Made by a program: the position numbers and the translations under genes. The notes under the pieces were generated by a model. The model saw nothing but the letters and a program-made list of their open reading frames with translations. It ran no database searches and had not been told where the DNA came from. DNA of 64,000 bases from assembly GCA_013433145.1 (NCBI GenBank), contig CM024191.1, positions 1,814,501 to 1,878,500 on the forward strand, read 5' to 3'. The DNA is from Ascaris suum. Lineage: Eukaryota; Nematoda; Chromadorea; Rhabditida; Ascarididae. How positions within the stretch are numbered: position 1 is the first letter of the stretch; every line of letters starts with the position of its first letter. Positions 52,701 to 64,000 of this stretch are shown piece by piece.

Positions 52701-53515
52701 AGTGCTTCACTTTCTGTGCTGCATCAGAAGTTTGAAGGTTTATTGCAATTTACATAAGAGATGTTTTACCTGTAACACGACTTTCGGCAGTTTGAATCTG
52801 ACTAATCCTTGTGTTTGTTCCTCCATCGCGAAAAAGGGCGATGCTTAAATTTCATAATCGTGCGGCGACCTCATCCAGAAATATGGCATCTGGGTAAAAT
52901 GTGGCACAAAGCTGTTACGAAGTGATAGCGGGCTTGCTGCAGTTGGTGTGCGTGCAGAGGTATGCGTTAGGCTGGGTCTCTTTCATGTTTTGTACCGCTA
53001 TGTTGCGTATGTGTTGTGTTAGGGTTTGGGGTTCGTATAATCGTTGGACCGAAGATTTGGAACCCCATATTTTCAGCAAAGATTGCTTAAGGGAATTTAA
53101 AGGATCTTGGAGATACCTGCAACAAAGAAAAAACTTGATATCCATGCACAACCTGTGTGCGAACTCTCTTCAGGTAGAAATATCAGGTTGGAATTTTGTG
53201 CGCTTGACGGGTCCTTATAACTGCAGGACTTTGAAAGACTTCCGTTTGTGTGTCAACGTTCATCTTCCTTTTTTCCGACGATTAATCCCGTAAGATATTG
53301 TCGCTTGGGGAACTCGCGATATTACGGAGTCGTACCTTGATGCTTAGATCACGTTAAGTAAGGCAGGTAAGATGCTTAAGCACCAATAATTCGACTTGTG
53401 CATTCCCTTCTCCGCCATATATTTCTCTAGGTATACTACGTTCGTTTCTTCTGTTGCCGAGAAGTGTTTTGTCGCAGTGCAGCTGTACATTTGAGCCTGA
53501 ATTGCCTTTTACATT
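49796..53515. other. 3.7 kb between divergent calm-1 and ned-8, no recognised gene
   Basis: The calm-1 promoter should lie at the left end. A block at about 49830-50000 looks clearly less AT-rich than its surroundings and may be a dispersed repeat; no tRNA box motifs were seen in it. Open frames at 51716-51901 (+) and at about 52915-53115 (-) follow acceptor-like sequences but match nothing I know. Confidence 0.55.
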
Positions 53516-53531
53516 TACTTGCAGCGTAGCA
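53516..53531 (+). promoter_or_regulatory. Putative trans-splice acceptor and 7-nt leader of ned-8
   Basis: TTTACTTGCAG ends at 53524 and is followed by seven bases and the ned-8 ATG at 53532. This resembles the arrangement at stl-1 and shc and suggests spliced-leader addition. Confidence 0.55.
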
Positions 53532-55040
53532 ATGCTTATCAAAGTTAAGACGTTGACGGGAAAAGAGATCGAACTCGACATCGAACCAAATGACAAAGTG
53601 GAGCGAATCAAAGAGAAGGCATGCTTTGCAGTATTTTAAGATACCTGTAAGGTTTACTTTGACCATATCCGTTGTTTGCTTAGTGACGTACTTCTCTCAT
53701 TAGGCTGATGGTTGAATAAGAAGCGTTTTTTAATGCTTTTAAACTATGCCGATGGATTCGGCTCTAATGCAGAGAAGGGAGGGTGGAGCTGGGAAGGCGG
53801 AACAAGAAAGGTAATGTCCATACAGACGAATTTTCACATACGTTTAGAAAGGTTATCTACAACATACTGCTGCTACCTGCATATTTCCATATACTAGTAT
53901 GATAGTGCGAATATCACTACTATCACCTGACTGCGCTCATAAGGGCCGAGGAAAATCTCATATTATTTCCATATCAATCCTGATTGAAAAAAAATAAGCC
54001 GGAGAATGGGGGACGAATCAAGCATTATGGCCGATTTTGTTTTCCGATGGTGGTATTCAATTAAGGAGTTATTCAGGTGGAAGAAAAAGAGGGCATCCCG
54101 CCCCCACAACAGAGACTCATTTTCGCAGGGAAGCAAATGAATGACGAGAAAACGGCACAGGATTATAAAGTAAGATAATTTTACGCTTGCTCACTAATGA
54201 TTTTGAAGGCTTTCGTGTTCGTTTATGTAGTAGATAAAGGAGAAATCCTGACGAAGAACTGTTCGGGCTTAGGTTGTGAAAATTTCTATACGTAGATTAC
54301 TTTATAAGTGCCAACAAAACCGAATGATTGAAAGTTTTGTTAGATTTTTAGGCACGAACAATTATTGAAGGATTTTTTTGATGCTTCAATTGTTTGTTTT
54401 CGCAAGGTATCGTCGAATTGCTGCAACAGTTTACAGCGTTAGGTTCATTTAAAAGCAGGATGTTTTTGGCATCCTGTTGAAGAAAAATGTTTCTTCGAGG
54501 AGGGATAGGAGGTATAGACGAGGTGAATCTTTCTCCTCAAAGCTTTAGCCACTCACGACATCAGTCTATAACGTTTAAGATCTTTAAAAACAAAGCATTT
54601 TTCAAATTTCGTTATAAAGAGATGGCGTAATTGCGAACGGGGGGTTATATTGGTGCGCGAGCTATTTGTTTCTTTAAAAGTCTATAGATGAAGGGGGAAG
54701 GGGAGGGGGACCACTCAAGGAGAAGCATCTCGTTGAGGGGAGAATCTTGGAAGTGGGGTTTATTGGAAGGTGATGCAGCATTAACTAAAGTCGGTTTAGT
54801 GAAAAATCAAATGAACAGTCTCATATAGTTTAGCAGTTTGTATGATAAGTTCTGTCCTCAGTGAGAGCTCAACTATCATTTGTTTGATTTTTTTTTTGCG
54901 AGTAACAAATTGTTTGCATTGAGGTGGTTGGCGGATCGGTCCTGCACTTGGTGTTAGCACTTCGAGGCGGTGCTCGTGTCGCACACAATGCGCTTCATAC
55001 ATTTAGTGGTTTGCGCTTCATTTTCAATGATAGTGCGTAA
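53532..55040 (+). CDS. ned-8: NEDD8 ubiquitin-like modifier precursor, complete, 98 aa
   Basis: The ubiquitin-like protein conjugated to cullins to activate SCF-type ubiquitin ligases. Three exons: 53532-53618, 54077-54169 and 54924-55040 (stop), all phase 0. Mature residues 1-76 are almost invariant: [30 protein letters not shown] with K48, and [11 protein letters not shown] with the NEDD8-specific Ala72 before the diglycine. After Gly76 the frame continues for 22 residues ([11 protein letters not shown] to NDSA), which must be removed by a NEDD8 protease. This is longer than the few residues usual in animals. Intron 1 appears to begin with GC instead of GT, and intron 2 ends in GAG. The next GT donor in exon 1 would insert four residues into a conserved helix, so I prefer the GC site. 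Confidence 0.95.
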
Positions 55041-55107
55041 TATGTTCCTCATTTGTGTGAAGTTGTTGGTGTGTCTACCAACAGAATTTTACATGCATTA
55101 TTTTTTT

Positions 55108-55127
55108 GGGGAGAGGGGAGGGGAGGG
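55108..55127 (+). other. G-quadruplex-capable tract in the ned-8 3' UTR
   Basis: Four G runs (4, 4, 4 and 3) with loops of 3, 1 and 1 nt begin 68 nt after the ned-8 stop codon in the sense orientation. A quadruplex in the mRNA is predicted by pattern only. Confidence 0.65.
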
Positions 55128-55635
55128 AAGAGGTACAGTATCGCTTTGGTTGTACTCTTTAATCACTATTTTGCTGCTGTTAAGTTTTAATATTTTAGCT
55201 GAACTTTTTTATTGCTGTAATGAGCATCTGCTTTGTAAAACATACTGTTAAAATAGTGAGCCATTAAGATTTATTTATACCTTTACTATCCTGGCTTATT
55301 TCACTGTCTAGTGGTGTTGGCACATAGAAAGAGCATCTATCGATAGGGTGTGCTGTGAACATTGCGTTGGAAGGTTTCAACCACTGAGAGTGTTTCATTA
55401 TTGTTCGATGAAGTTATCAGTAGTGAATGAAATGTGGGTATTAGTGTACAACCTGCAGGCGGGTTTTTATTTCGTTTCTTTGAATTTTCATTTAACAGAC
55501 TTGATAGGTGTACATTTGTAACGTTGCGCATACAAACGTTTCTATCATTCTGGATGATGTTTGAGTGTAATGTTGGCATAATGTTGCTGTGCTGACAAAA
55601 CGTTTTTATGCTTATAAGGATCGTTTCATTCACTG

Positions 55636-55641
55636 AATAAA
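55636..55641 (+). terminator. Candidate polyadenylation signal AATAAA of ned-8
   Basis: A perfect AATAAA about 600 nt after the stop codon. A variant signal nearer the stop is possible, so the 3' end is uncertain. Confidence 0.4.
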
Positions 55642-58211
55642 GCTTTCTTTTTATTTGCTAAGAAATTGCTGTTCTCAAAAGCAACGTATTTATTATACGC
55701 ATACTAATCGGAAAGCATTTCAAAGCTTATCCTTGTGTTTATTTCGATTACTTGTTAAAAATCATCGCTAGGCCAACTGTAGTCAAATCAAATGTGCAAA
55801 GTATCCCAAGCTCATACCCTGTGGTTGTACACTTTAACATTAGAAGGCGTCATCGGAAGATGTTCGGCATTGACTTAAATTTGCAGATATTCGAACGTAA
55901 GGTAATTGCGGATGATGCATCCTAATATGAATGCGATCGGTATTACAAGAGCCGTGTAACATCAGTTCAGGAAATTGGCTAGATGTCTTCTCACGGCAAA
56001 AGCAAGTAGTTAGGTGCCTTCATTTACCATAGGCAAGTGATGAATATAGATTTTATAATAGCCAATGAGTATAGAAAGAGAGCTCAACATTTCTGTATTG
56101 TTTACCCCACTTTATCGATTGCTGGAGGAATTACTGAAACTATTTCAGTATATTATGGAATCTTAGTGTTTGTTGTCGTTTATTCACTAATTCCCTGTTT
56201 GAAGAAGGCATCAAACGGCGAAAAATTGAACTCATATTGTGCTATTTTTGAAATATTCTGTTTTGATAAGTAGGAAAATGCTGTTAAGTGCTATGCTATT
56301 GCTTTCAATTATTTATAGAATCGGCGAATGTCATTGATGGGATTGCAAATAGCACATATCATGTTGGCTTCTCTGGCGCGCTTTCATACTTATATGTTTG
56401 AAATGCACAGCGAAAATGCTTCGCTTGCAGAGGAAAACGTTTCGATTTGTGCGATACAGTAACGCAATAATATCGAATATAGACATTCATTTTTATAGGA
56501 AAGAACTGTTGCACATATACATGTTCGTAGATATCAGGACACAATAATAAAACATCTCAAGAAAAGAAAACCAAACCAAAGTTTGTTTGTGTGGTCAATT
56601 CATTGGAAATATTGTTACATCTCAGATCAATTGATTTTCGATCTTTGAACATCCGCAGTTCAGTGGGAATGATCTTGCGTGGGGAGTAAGAAACAGTTAA
56701 TGTAGTGACTTTCGGTTGGTGTTTTAATGTTAGTTCATGGGGGATGGAGGGTGGGCGTTATTTGTATTCCCATTTGAATAGCTTCCTCGATAGGCCTTGA
56801 AATATCGAATGCACTTTCTGTCGTATTTGTCGTATAAAGAAGTTTGATGGGGAGGGTGGGGGGGGGGGGGGGGGGAAGAGAACAAAGACAGAGGCAGTGG
56901 GATAGAAAATTTTTAGTGTCGGTGAAACATATGGCGTTTTGGTTCGGTGGTTTGCTCGAAAATGGATCGTTCGATAAACGCAGGTGGAACGTTGTTGGCA
57001 CGACTTGAGTGCTGCTCCTTGCGGGCGTACTTCGGTCCTTACGCTGTATCACCAGAGTGAGACGTCGACTCTGTGGTTCTTCGCTTCTGAAAAATAGCCG
57101 GGTTATGAAATTGAGTAAACACCTTGTGCACTCGACTCGTCCGCTCTTCTGAAACCGTAGAACAATGCGCAATGTTCTTGTTCATGAATCTTTTGGAACA
57201 AAGTACTGAGGTTCGTGTAGTTTTTCCGGTGCTGTCTGATAATTTAGGAAAAAAAAAATGTCATTCATGCCCATCTGGTCGTCTGCAGCAAGTTAATGTC
57301 CCAAGCCACAGAAGTAAATATGTGGTACTTGAAGAGGTGATTTGATTGAAAGTGCGATGTGTTTGTCGTCATCGTCTAACAGGGAACAGCACATTGCGGA
57401 GAAGCTTTCTTCCTCTGATCCAGCCAGATAAACTATATTTTTCAGTTTTCAATTCAGCGCTGTGATACCTTCTTTATACTTTCTGTAAACAGTCATTTGA
57501 TGGGATGCTGACTCTGCATATGTATGTGTGTCCGCACATGTGCACTTTCAACCAGCGAAATGCGAAAGTAACGATAATATGGCTCAAATTGTAGAATTTC
57601 TTAAATTCAGTTGTGTACTGACTAAATGTTTTTCTTGTTTAGTTGTCGGAACTTCAATACGACGCCAATTGAGGCGATTTTGCTTCACAAATAATCAGAT
57701 GCGTTTTGATTATTGCATTCTTCACTAACGGAGTTCTGTTAGCTGTTGAACGGGTGAAAAAAAAAGTTTGTCAATAAGAAAGGAAAGAAATCGAAGCGAT
57801 TTTGATAGCGATTAGAATAAATGTCATACATAGAATTCGCTGCAGACAGTTCACTGATTAATTCTGCAGCACGTGAAATTGATTTTCTTTGCTCCAAATT
57901 AAGTTGCATCTGATTTTTAACTGAAGCAGCTTATTTATCTCTCAGCTTCACCTCTGTATCTCACATACTGCCAAGTTACATTTATTATCACGCATATCAC
58001 ATGCCATATCCGGTCTAGCGCTTTCGGCGAAATACCTATCCACGTATCCGATGAGTACGTGATAAAAATTTCCCCATGGGCAACCATGGGCAACCAAGTA
58101 TGCGCATTGTCGAGCTACCGAGTTTTATCACTTATCGTCCCACTTTAAGCGTGTGGCTCTGACTTAGCTTAGCAGATAGAAAGGTAATTTGTGAGAGTGC
58201 GATAGCTTAAC
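55642..58211. other. Spacer or intron between ned-8 and the zinc-finger exon
   Basis: No coding exon was recognised on either strand. In particular the second and third zinc fingers expected downstream of 58212 on the minus strand were not found. A G-run tract lies at 56849-56875. Confidence 0.55.
56849..56875. repeat. G-run tract
   Basis: G runs of 4, 3 and 18 separated by single bases. The polyproline frame on the opposite strand is produced by this run and is not evidence for a gene. Confidence 0.9.
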
Positions 58212-58354
58212 CAGGAAAATGCATACGAAAGGTCGTTCGCCGGAGTGCCATCGAAGGTGCGCTTTTAGATGCGAGCTTTTACTGTAAAGCTTCCCACATC
58301 CGGGTACATGACAGTTGTGTATGCCTCGTTTCTTTGCTGATATATTTGCCATTC
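58212..58354 (-). CDS. Single exon of an Sp/KLF-type C2H2 zinc-finger factor (finger 1)
   Basis: A GC-box-binding transcription factor exon, from a TTTCAG acceptor to a GTTAAG donor. It reads [17 protein letters not shown], then [13 protein letters not shown] and [11 protein letters not shown]. The Cys pair, the His pair and the [11 protein letters not shown] recognition helix match the first finger of Sp1-family proteins, in which VCNWLFCGKRF follows; the exon stops at exactly that point. Fingers 2 and 3 and the N-terminal activation exons were not found in the window, so the flanking introns are long or the exon is a remnant. The ATG at 58350-58352 is internal and probably not the start codon. 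The C. elegans sptf genes are the likely relatives. Confidence 0.85.
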
Positions 58355-59952
58355 CTGAAAGTTTTTCGAATAAAGAGTTATTCGATACGCATGTTGGGTA
58401 TAGATACCTTTGGATTATTCATAAAATTGTCTACATGATGAGGATTATATAAAAAATATTGACAATGTAACTTTGAAATTCGCTTATGAAAGAAGAAAAA
58501 AAAACGATGAAAAATTTCACATCGATAAGAAAGCGGCTCCACTGGTAACGATATAGACATGAACTGGAATGAAAAGTGAAACAACTGGAACTTTTAAATA
58601 AAAAGAAATAAAAATAAATGCAAAATAATAGCGTCTAAAGAGAAGAGAAAGCTGCAGAGAGCACAATATCTGTTAAATTCTATGCAAAAGAGAATATGCA
58701 AATTTTAGCCTGATTAAATTGCCGTGGCATTGCTGTTGTTATGTAATTCGCTTAATATACTTTCAAGTGCTAACATATCAAGAGTGATAACGATCTTCAG
58801 AGGTAATATTTGCTAAACCGTAATCGCTCTCTCAGAGAAGCATCTCTTCTGTGCCATTCGAGAGTATTTCTTCCATACTGAATTCGCTTAATCACGAAAT
58901 CGAAATATGTATGTAAGTTTTTTTTTGTGCTAAAAATCCCCATTATTTAAACACATTATAATTATAATTTCCAATCTCTCAACCATCTCATTTTCATAAA
59001 GTTGTGAGATTTGCTGACGTGGCAATGAAAAATTTTTAAATTGAATGAAAAAAATTTCAACAGAAGATTTACATAAAAATCGAGAAAGCTCGAGAAGAAT
59101 GTAAGAGAAATTTCACTAGAGAGGTGACAATGTTGGGCAACCCTCTTGACAGTGCTGTTCACTTGGTCACTTTTCTCTTTTTTCCATTTCTATATTTATA
59201 CTTAGTGGTTCTACAAAAAAAAAAGAATATATATATGTTTATTTATTTATTTATATTTAAATTTTCATTTAAAAGACGGACGATGAAATAAATGAATCAT
59301 AATCTGAATATCAGCTTCTTAATGATGAAGAGAAAGTAAGGAGAAAAGTGGTGACAAATGCGATAATGCAAAGAAAACGTTGCCAAATAGGTGATAAAGG
59401 AAGATGGGTCGGCTCAAGTTGCACATATAGATATACGTTGACCTTCAATGACTCTCACGCTCAGTTGCACAATCACGAAAAATAATAATCGCCCGATTTT
59501 GCGATACAATCAATCGTTGTTGAGATGAGTGAAAGTGATGAAAAACCACATAATTCTATCATATCGGTCAATGTTGATTTTTGTCTTCGTTCCATTAGAT
59601 AATTGGATAAAATCCACTCTAATCTATGAGAATTCTTTCTCTCGATTTGGCGAAATTCTTCGCCGCTTAAGTAAAGCAGACAGTAAGTAAGGCAATGCTG
59701 CTCCTTATATGAATTTATAAATTAATAGTACCGTTCGAATCTTAGCATTATGGATTATCGAGTTGTTTAACACTTTTACTATTGGTAATTAATAAGACAC
59801 ATCTTCTCAAAAGCTATAAAATGGAATCTTAATCTAATCGATGATATCAAACGGTATCATCCGTAGTTTTACAAGACGATTTGCAAAAAAAAGAAAAAGG
59901 AAAAGATTTACACAATAGTTATAGAAACGTTCTGTTTTTTCAGCGCTATATG

Positions 59953-59979
59953 TTTGGTCGTTAAGCGATGCCGACCAAA
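59953..59979. repeat. Small perfect inverted repeat
   Basis: TTTGGTCG and CGACCAAA flank an 11-nt loop. It is short enough to arise by chance in 64 kb. Confidence 0.4.
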
Positions 59980-60780
59980 TTTCAATTGGCATATTTTGTG
60001 TGTTCTTTTTAAAGTCACAATATGGCGCTCTATGATATAGAAGAAATATGATGCTACATTATTTGACCGTTCAACTATAATTTAAGCTCGAGCTTCTTTC
60101 TATTCTGGTCCGTTGGTATGAGAACACAGCGGACATACAGCTCATATTGTATAAAATGCTCAAGATTCTCTAAACAAACAAACAAAAAAAAAAAAAAACA
60201 AACGAACAAAAAATCTACTACACGATTACAGCACAGAATGTTTTCGAATGATAGGTGACTTTAAAAGTTCAACGCTTATATTAAGTGCTCACTGTGATAC
60301 AACATCGGACATCCAAAGCGATTGACGGCGGTTCGATTTCTGTGGAAAAAAAAAGGAAGCGGAATTGAATATAGAGTGAAGGTGTTAATTATTTTCCAAT
60401 TTTTTGCGTGCATGACTTTTTTTCTAATTGACGCCTTTTCAGGGCCGTTGAGCAGTTTTTTTTAAACTCACCTTCTCCTTTTTCGCACTTCCGATTTAAA
60501 TACTGTCAACAGTAATCGTCCTTTTGAATTTTTTTTTACGCGTTTCGCCTACTGTAGCCAATTACGTGTCGTCGTCGGGGAATTTAGTGAATTATTATTG
60601 CCGTTACCACATAATGCGATCCGCAATCGATTTGCGCACTTCAAGTTGATGTCGGTTGAATTCATTTAATGATAATAGTAGCTGACATATATTTGCTTTG
60701 AAAACGCAATTCAAGAAATATGACTAGGTCGTTTTTTTTCGCCTGAATGACTCTATACTGGATTTATATTAGTAAGTTAT

Positions 60781-61011
60781 TTGGTGCAGCTAGAAGCCTT
60801 CAAAGAGGTAACACCCCAAATCTTCGACTATTACAGAAGTCATCTCATTCGTCTTTGGTATCATTTCACGGGGTTCCTTCGAGAAGCAAAGAAAAAACGA
60901 AGTTCAATAAGACAACTAGTACTAGCAAAAGGAAGCAAAGCGAAAAAAGATTGGGGAAAGCAATACGTCGCAGCTGGCTCTTTCTCTGAGCACAAAAATT
61001 TAAATCTTTAG
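60781..61011 (+). CDS. Unrecognised possible terminal exon
   Basis: An open frame that follows an acceptor-like TTTGGTGCAG and ends at a stop at 61009-61011. Its composition is protein-like: a mixed N-terminal part (EVTPQIFDYYRSHLIRLWYH) and a basic C-terminal half (REAKKKRSS, KGSKAKKDWGKQYV). A second overlapping frame is also open, which weakens the case. I know no family that it matches and found no partner exon. Confidence 0.25.
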   Translation: MVQLEAFKEVTPQIFDYYRSHLIRLWYHFTGFLREAKKKRSSIRQLVLAKGSKAKKDWGKQYVAAGSFSEHKNLNL

Positions 61012-62333
61012 AGTTGAAGTGTTTCCTGTACAAAAAATTTCTTCCAGCTTAATATTTTCGAAGTTAACATCATCAATGAAAAATTTCCCCCACTATTATT
61101 CTCAATTATTTTGTATTCTCAATCGCGCTGATAATATTTCGATCAAAATCGGATAATACATTGAGATTTTTGTGCGGATTTTGCTTCTTGTGAATAAATG
61201 AAAATAGCAAATTTATCTTCAATGGACTTTTTCAAAGACAATAGAAATATATACATATTTTTTATTATGTTGCAGTAATTGAACAGTAAAAAATTGGAAA
61301 ATTTTAAGCGTTTTTTTTCAAAAATTATTAAAAACCAAATAATGAAAGATAGCACTAGCTTTAAGCGAACTGAATAATGACATGACAACGTCCTCCCATC
61401 AAACTTAAGTATCGCTATACATTGTGTGTATGCCGCGCGATACCTGTATAACAAAGAGCTTGTCGCAAAGAAACGACACATTGTGAACATATCGTGCGCT
61501 GCGAGTAGCCTGTGCTACAGATTTAAGTAGCCTACAAATAATTTCGTTTATTTTGAGATTTGATGCCTCTATGTGCATTTAAAAAAACAGATCAATTTCA
61601 GGTGCTACAGGTGATATTTCTTGATCAGAGAATTAAATCTTATGAAACCAAAACGACACTTAATTGAATAAATAAAATCGACGATAACTTATAAACAATA
61701 AACTATCATCGAATTTGCAATACGATTGCTCAGTCGTCGACATATTGCACAACACTACTTCATTCTACTTTTATTGTACAAGTTTGCACAATATTTGTAT
61801 AATGCTCGGCGTTGGCTTTTATTTATGCCATATTTAGTGAATTTCTTGCGGTAATTTTACAGATGAAATTCAATAATTTTGCAAGTCGTCGAGTTTATAC
61901 AGTTAAGCGAATGAAACACAATAGATGATACTGCGGTAGCAAATAGAACCGCATAGTAGCGTCCTCTGAAATTTATTGGCTACAAATATCTATAAATATG
62001 CGATCAAGCATTATTAAACAATTGAAGACAAGAAATATTTTACATTCTAAATACTTTATCGTTTGTTAGGTAAAACACAACCATCCACTTCGTATCAAAA
62101 ATTGACACTCACTAGCTGATGACTGACTGCTATCCGCTGAGAATTACCTCACAAAACCGAAGCGGAAGGTGACCTTTACAAATTTTTCTTGCAGGAATTT
62201 GTTCATTGCAAATAATTATTAATTCATACAGGCTGAATTTTCTTGCTTGCTGCTTAATGAGCACTGATGTGCTTAATAGGGTGGAGGACGGGAAACGAGG
62301 GTGGAAAAAGCGCCTCCTTAATATTTCGATACC

Positions 62334-62351
62334 GACGGCGTCTTCGCCGTC
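62334..62351. repeat. GC-rich hairpin, 7-bp stem and 4-nt loop
   Basis: GACGGCG-TCTT-CGCCGTC is a perfect stem in an AT-rich setting, followed by TTAAAAAATTT. It resembles a terminator hairpin but lies in a nematode-like genome, so a repeat-element end is more likely. Confidence 0.5.
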
Positions 62352-64000
62352 TTAAAAAATTTAGTTGACTCATTTGTTTCTACCGATCCCTATATTGCTC
62401 CCATAAAATTTGCCCGCATTGAATGAGAGTTCTGGAATCTTCCGTTTTTTTTCTAGATCTCTCAAATGGCGATTGTCTAATCGCTCTTAATGACGATTCC
62501 TGTTATAAATATGCTTTATTTTAAAGAACTTTATTTCAAGATCGCCGCTAATAATTCCTTTTTTTGCTTTAATGATTGAAGAAGAAACCAAACTGTTTAA
62601 TATGAAGTTATAGCAGTGTATTCTGCATCATTTTTCTTAGAAAATAGACGGCAATTTATGGAAGAACTCTCGGATATAGCTATAATATCTTTTATGCAAA
62701 TCGTAATAAGTTTCCAAGCTTTATTCTTACAGAAATGTCTAAATAAACTATGAAACGATCGCAAAATGTTTATTACCCAATATCTCACCCGTTTCGACCG
62801 GTTGAACTAAAGAAAACTACCAATGCGAATAGGTGATTTTTCGTTGAAGTCAAAAAAAAAGCGCAGTGCATGATAAAAATGACAGAAAAAGTTGATTATT
62901 GAAAAGTTGCATTCAAAAGCTTCACGGAAAAACCTGAATGTCGTTCAGAAGATCACTAGTTAACTTCAAATTTTCCTTTTTTATGCCTTCTATTTTCTAG
63001 TTTGTCCTTCCAAATATCCATACGCCAGTTTCATTAGTTTGCAAGCATTTTCATTGCAATAATGATTGCAAATCTCTACAATCGGGATACTACCGTTAAA
63101 AAATTAGCCAAAGCTTTACGAATATGAGAAAAAAAAGTTGAAATAAGCGGAATGAAAGCTTATTTGTTCCTGCCGTTAAGGATTATCTATTCACCTATAT
63201 TATGATGAAAACAGCCATTAAAATTTTATTAACCAATAAGCTTTCAACGAGTTGTTTTCGAAGGGTCGAAGTCAAGAAGAGATCATCGTGGGAATGATGC
63301 CAAACACTTTTTTCCTTATTCCCTTCTATGTCCTTGACATAAACGATACAGTTGAGGTGCGATATTTATGACAAAATTTCTGTCAGCAAATACGCTCATT
63401 CATTCTTTAGAGTAAAAGCCTAAAAATATAGGCGATTGTGGAATTTCTTTCAAATTTAAATGAGAAAGAATTTTTTAATGAATATTTGCAAGAATATTTC
63501 GAGAAATGCTCTTGCTTTCTAAAGCAATGAGTACGCTAGTATTTTATGGCAAATAAAGTGCAGATTCACATAAACAATTGTCGATATTCTTTAGCAAATT
63601 AGACGTCTACGAAATATTGACACGATTATTGAGACTATGAAATACTTTCTGCTAAACTTTTGAAATTTGAAATATTCGGGAATACATTACTATCGAAATT
63701 TTACGCGATTATGTTGGGATTTCCATTGTTTATATTTCGTTGCCTCAAAATCCATTTGAAAATGAATCACTCATCAAACAATTGTACGCTTTATTTCAGT
63801 ATCTCTGTTTAGGTTATTCAACCCATTTATAGTTAAGAATATGAAGACAATCACCAAAAGTTCTACATGGCTTCTTAAATTAGTTGACTGATTTAGGATG
63901 TCTTAGGCATCATAGAAGAAAATAGCAAAGACATTTGCGCTCACAATGGCGTTCCAAAATGCGCTTGAAATGTGCCATTACTCAAAAAAAAAGAAATTTA

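Larger units (their letters stand above)
58355..64000. other. 5.6 kb without a recognised gene
   Basis: AT-rich sequence with A and T runs. It holds two small hairpins (59953-59979 and 62334-62351), a G-rich stretch near 62281-62310 and one open plus-strand exon candidate at 60781-61011. Upstream exons of the zinc-finger gene may be here but none was recognised. Confidence 0.55.

Noticed and set aside
52901..53293. 130-codon plus-strand frame next to ned-8
   Set aside because: Frames are open on both strands here with no recognised motif. A minus-strand segment after a TTGCAG acceptor looks slightly better but has no homologue known to me.
56735..57172. 145-codon minus-strand frame with polyproline
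   Set aside because: The polyproline comes from the G run. I found no domain and no link to the zinc-finger exon.

Overview
This is an AT-rich, intron-rich animal nuclear window. The genes point to a nematode: a cuticlin-type ZP-domain protein, a short nematode-like Shc adaptor, an NED-8 close to the Caenorhabditis form, introns of 41 nt to 5.5 kb, and acceptor-plus-short-leader sequences before three start codons that look like spliced-leader sites. Seven protein-coding loci are supported. Six were rebuilt exon by exon with matching intron phases and conserved family motifs. The seventh is a single zinc-finger exon. I found no tRNA, rRNA, CRISPR array, origin or obvious autonomous transposon.

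Layout. 185-11076 (-): secreted M14 zinc carboxypeptidase; its 3' end runs off the left edge. 11858-25150 (-): ZP-domain, cuticlin-like membrane protein; its first exon(s) were not found and one exon carries a one-base frameshift. 25151-32129: no gene recognised. 32130-37744 (-): complete 275-aa Shc adaptor (PTB + SH2). 39120-44394 (+): complete mitochondrial stomatin-like protein (stl-1/STOML2). 46238-49795 (-): complete calcium- and integrin-binding protein (calm-1/CIB). 53532-55040 (+): complete ned-8. 58212-58354 (-): one Sp/KLF-type zinc-finger exon. 58355-64000: no recognised gene, one unexplained open exon.

These genes do not form a pathway. Two encode secreted or cuticle proteins and the others are signalling, mitochondrial or ubiquitin-like housekeeping proteins. 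From memory, the C. elegans homologues stl-1, calm-1, ned-8 and shc-1 all lie on chromosome I, with stl-1 and calm-1 as close neighbours, so the window probably samples the equivalent ancient linkage group.

The points most worth a second look are the frameshift in the ZP gene, a GC-AG intron and an unusually long propeptide in ned-8, several 3' splice sites ending AAG or GAG, a Shc with almost no CH1 linker but a Grb2-type YINV site, and many scattered G-run tracts, two of them just downstream of the shc and ned-8 stop codons. I found no convincing wholly new biological system. Exon borders are read by eye from motif, splice site and phase; none was checked against transcripts.
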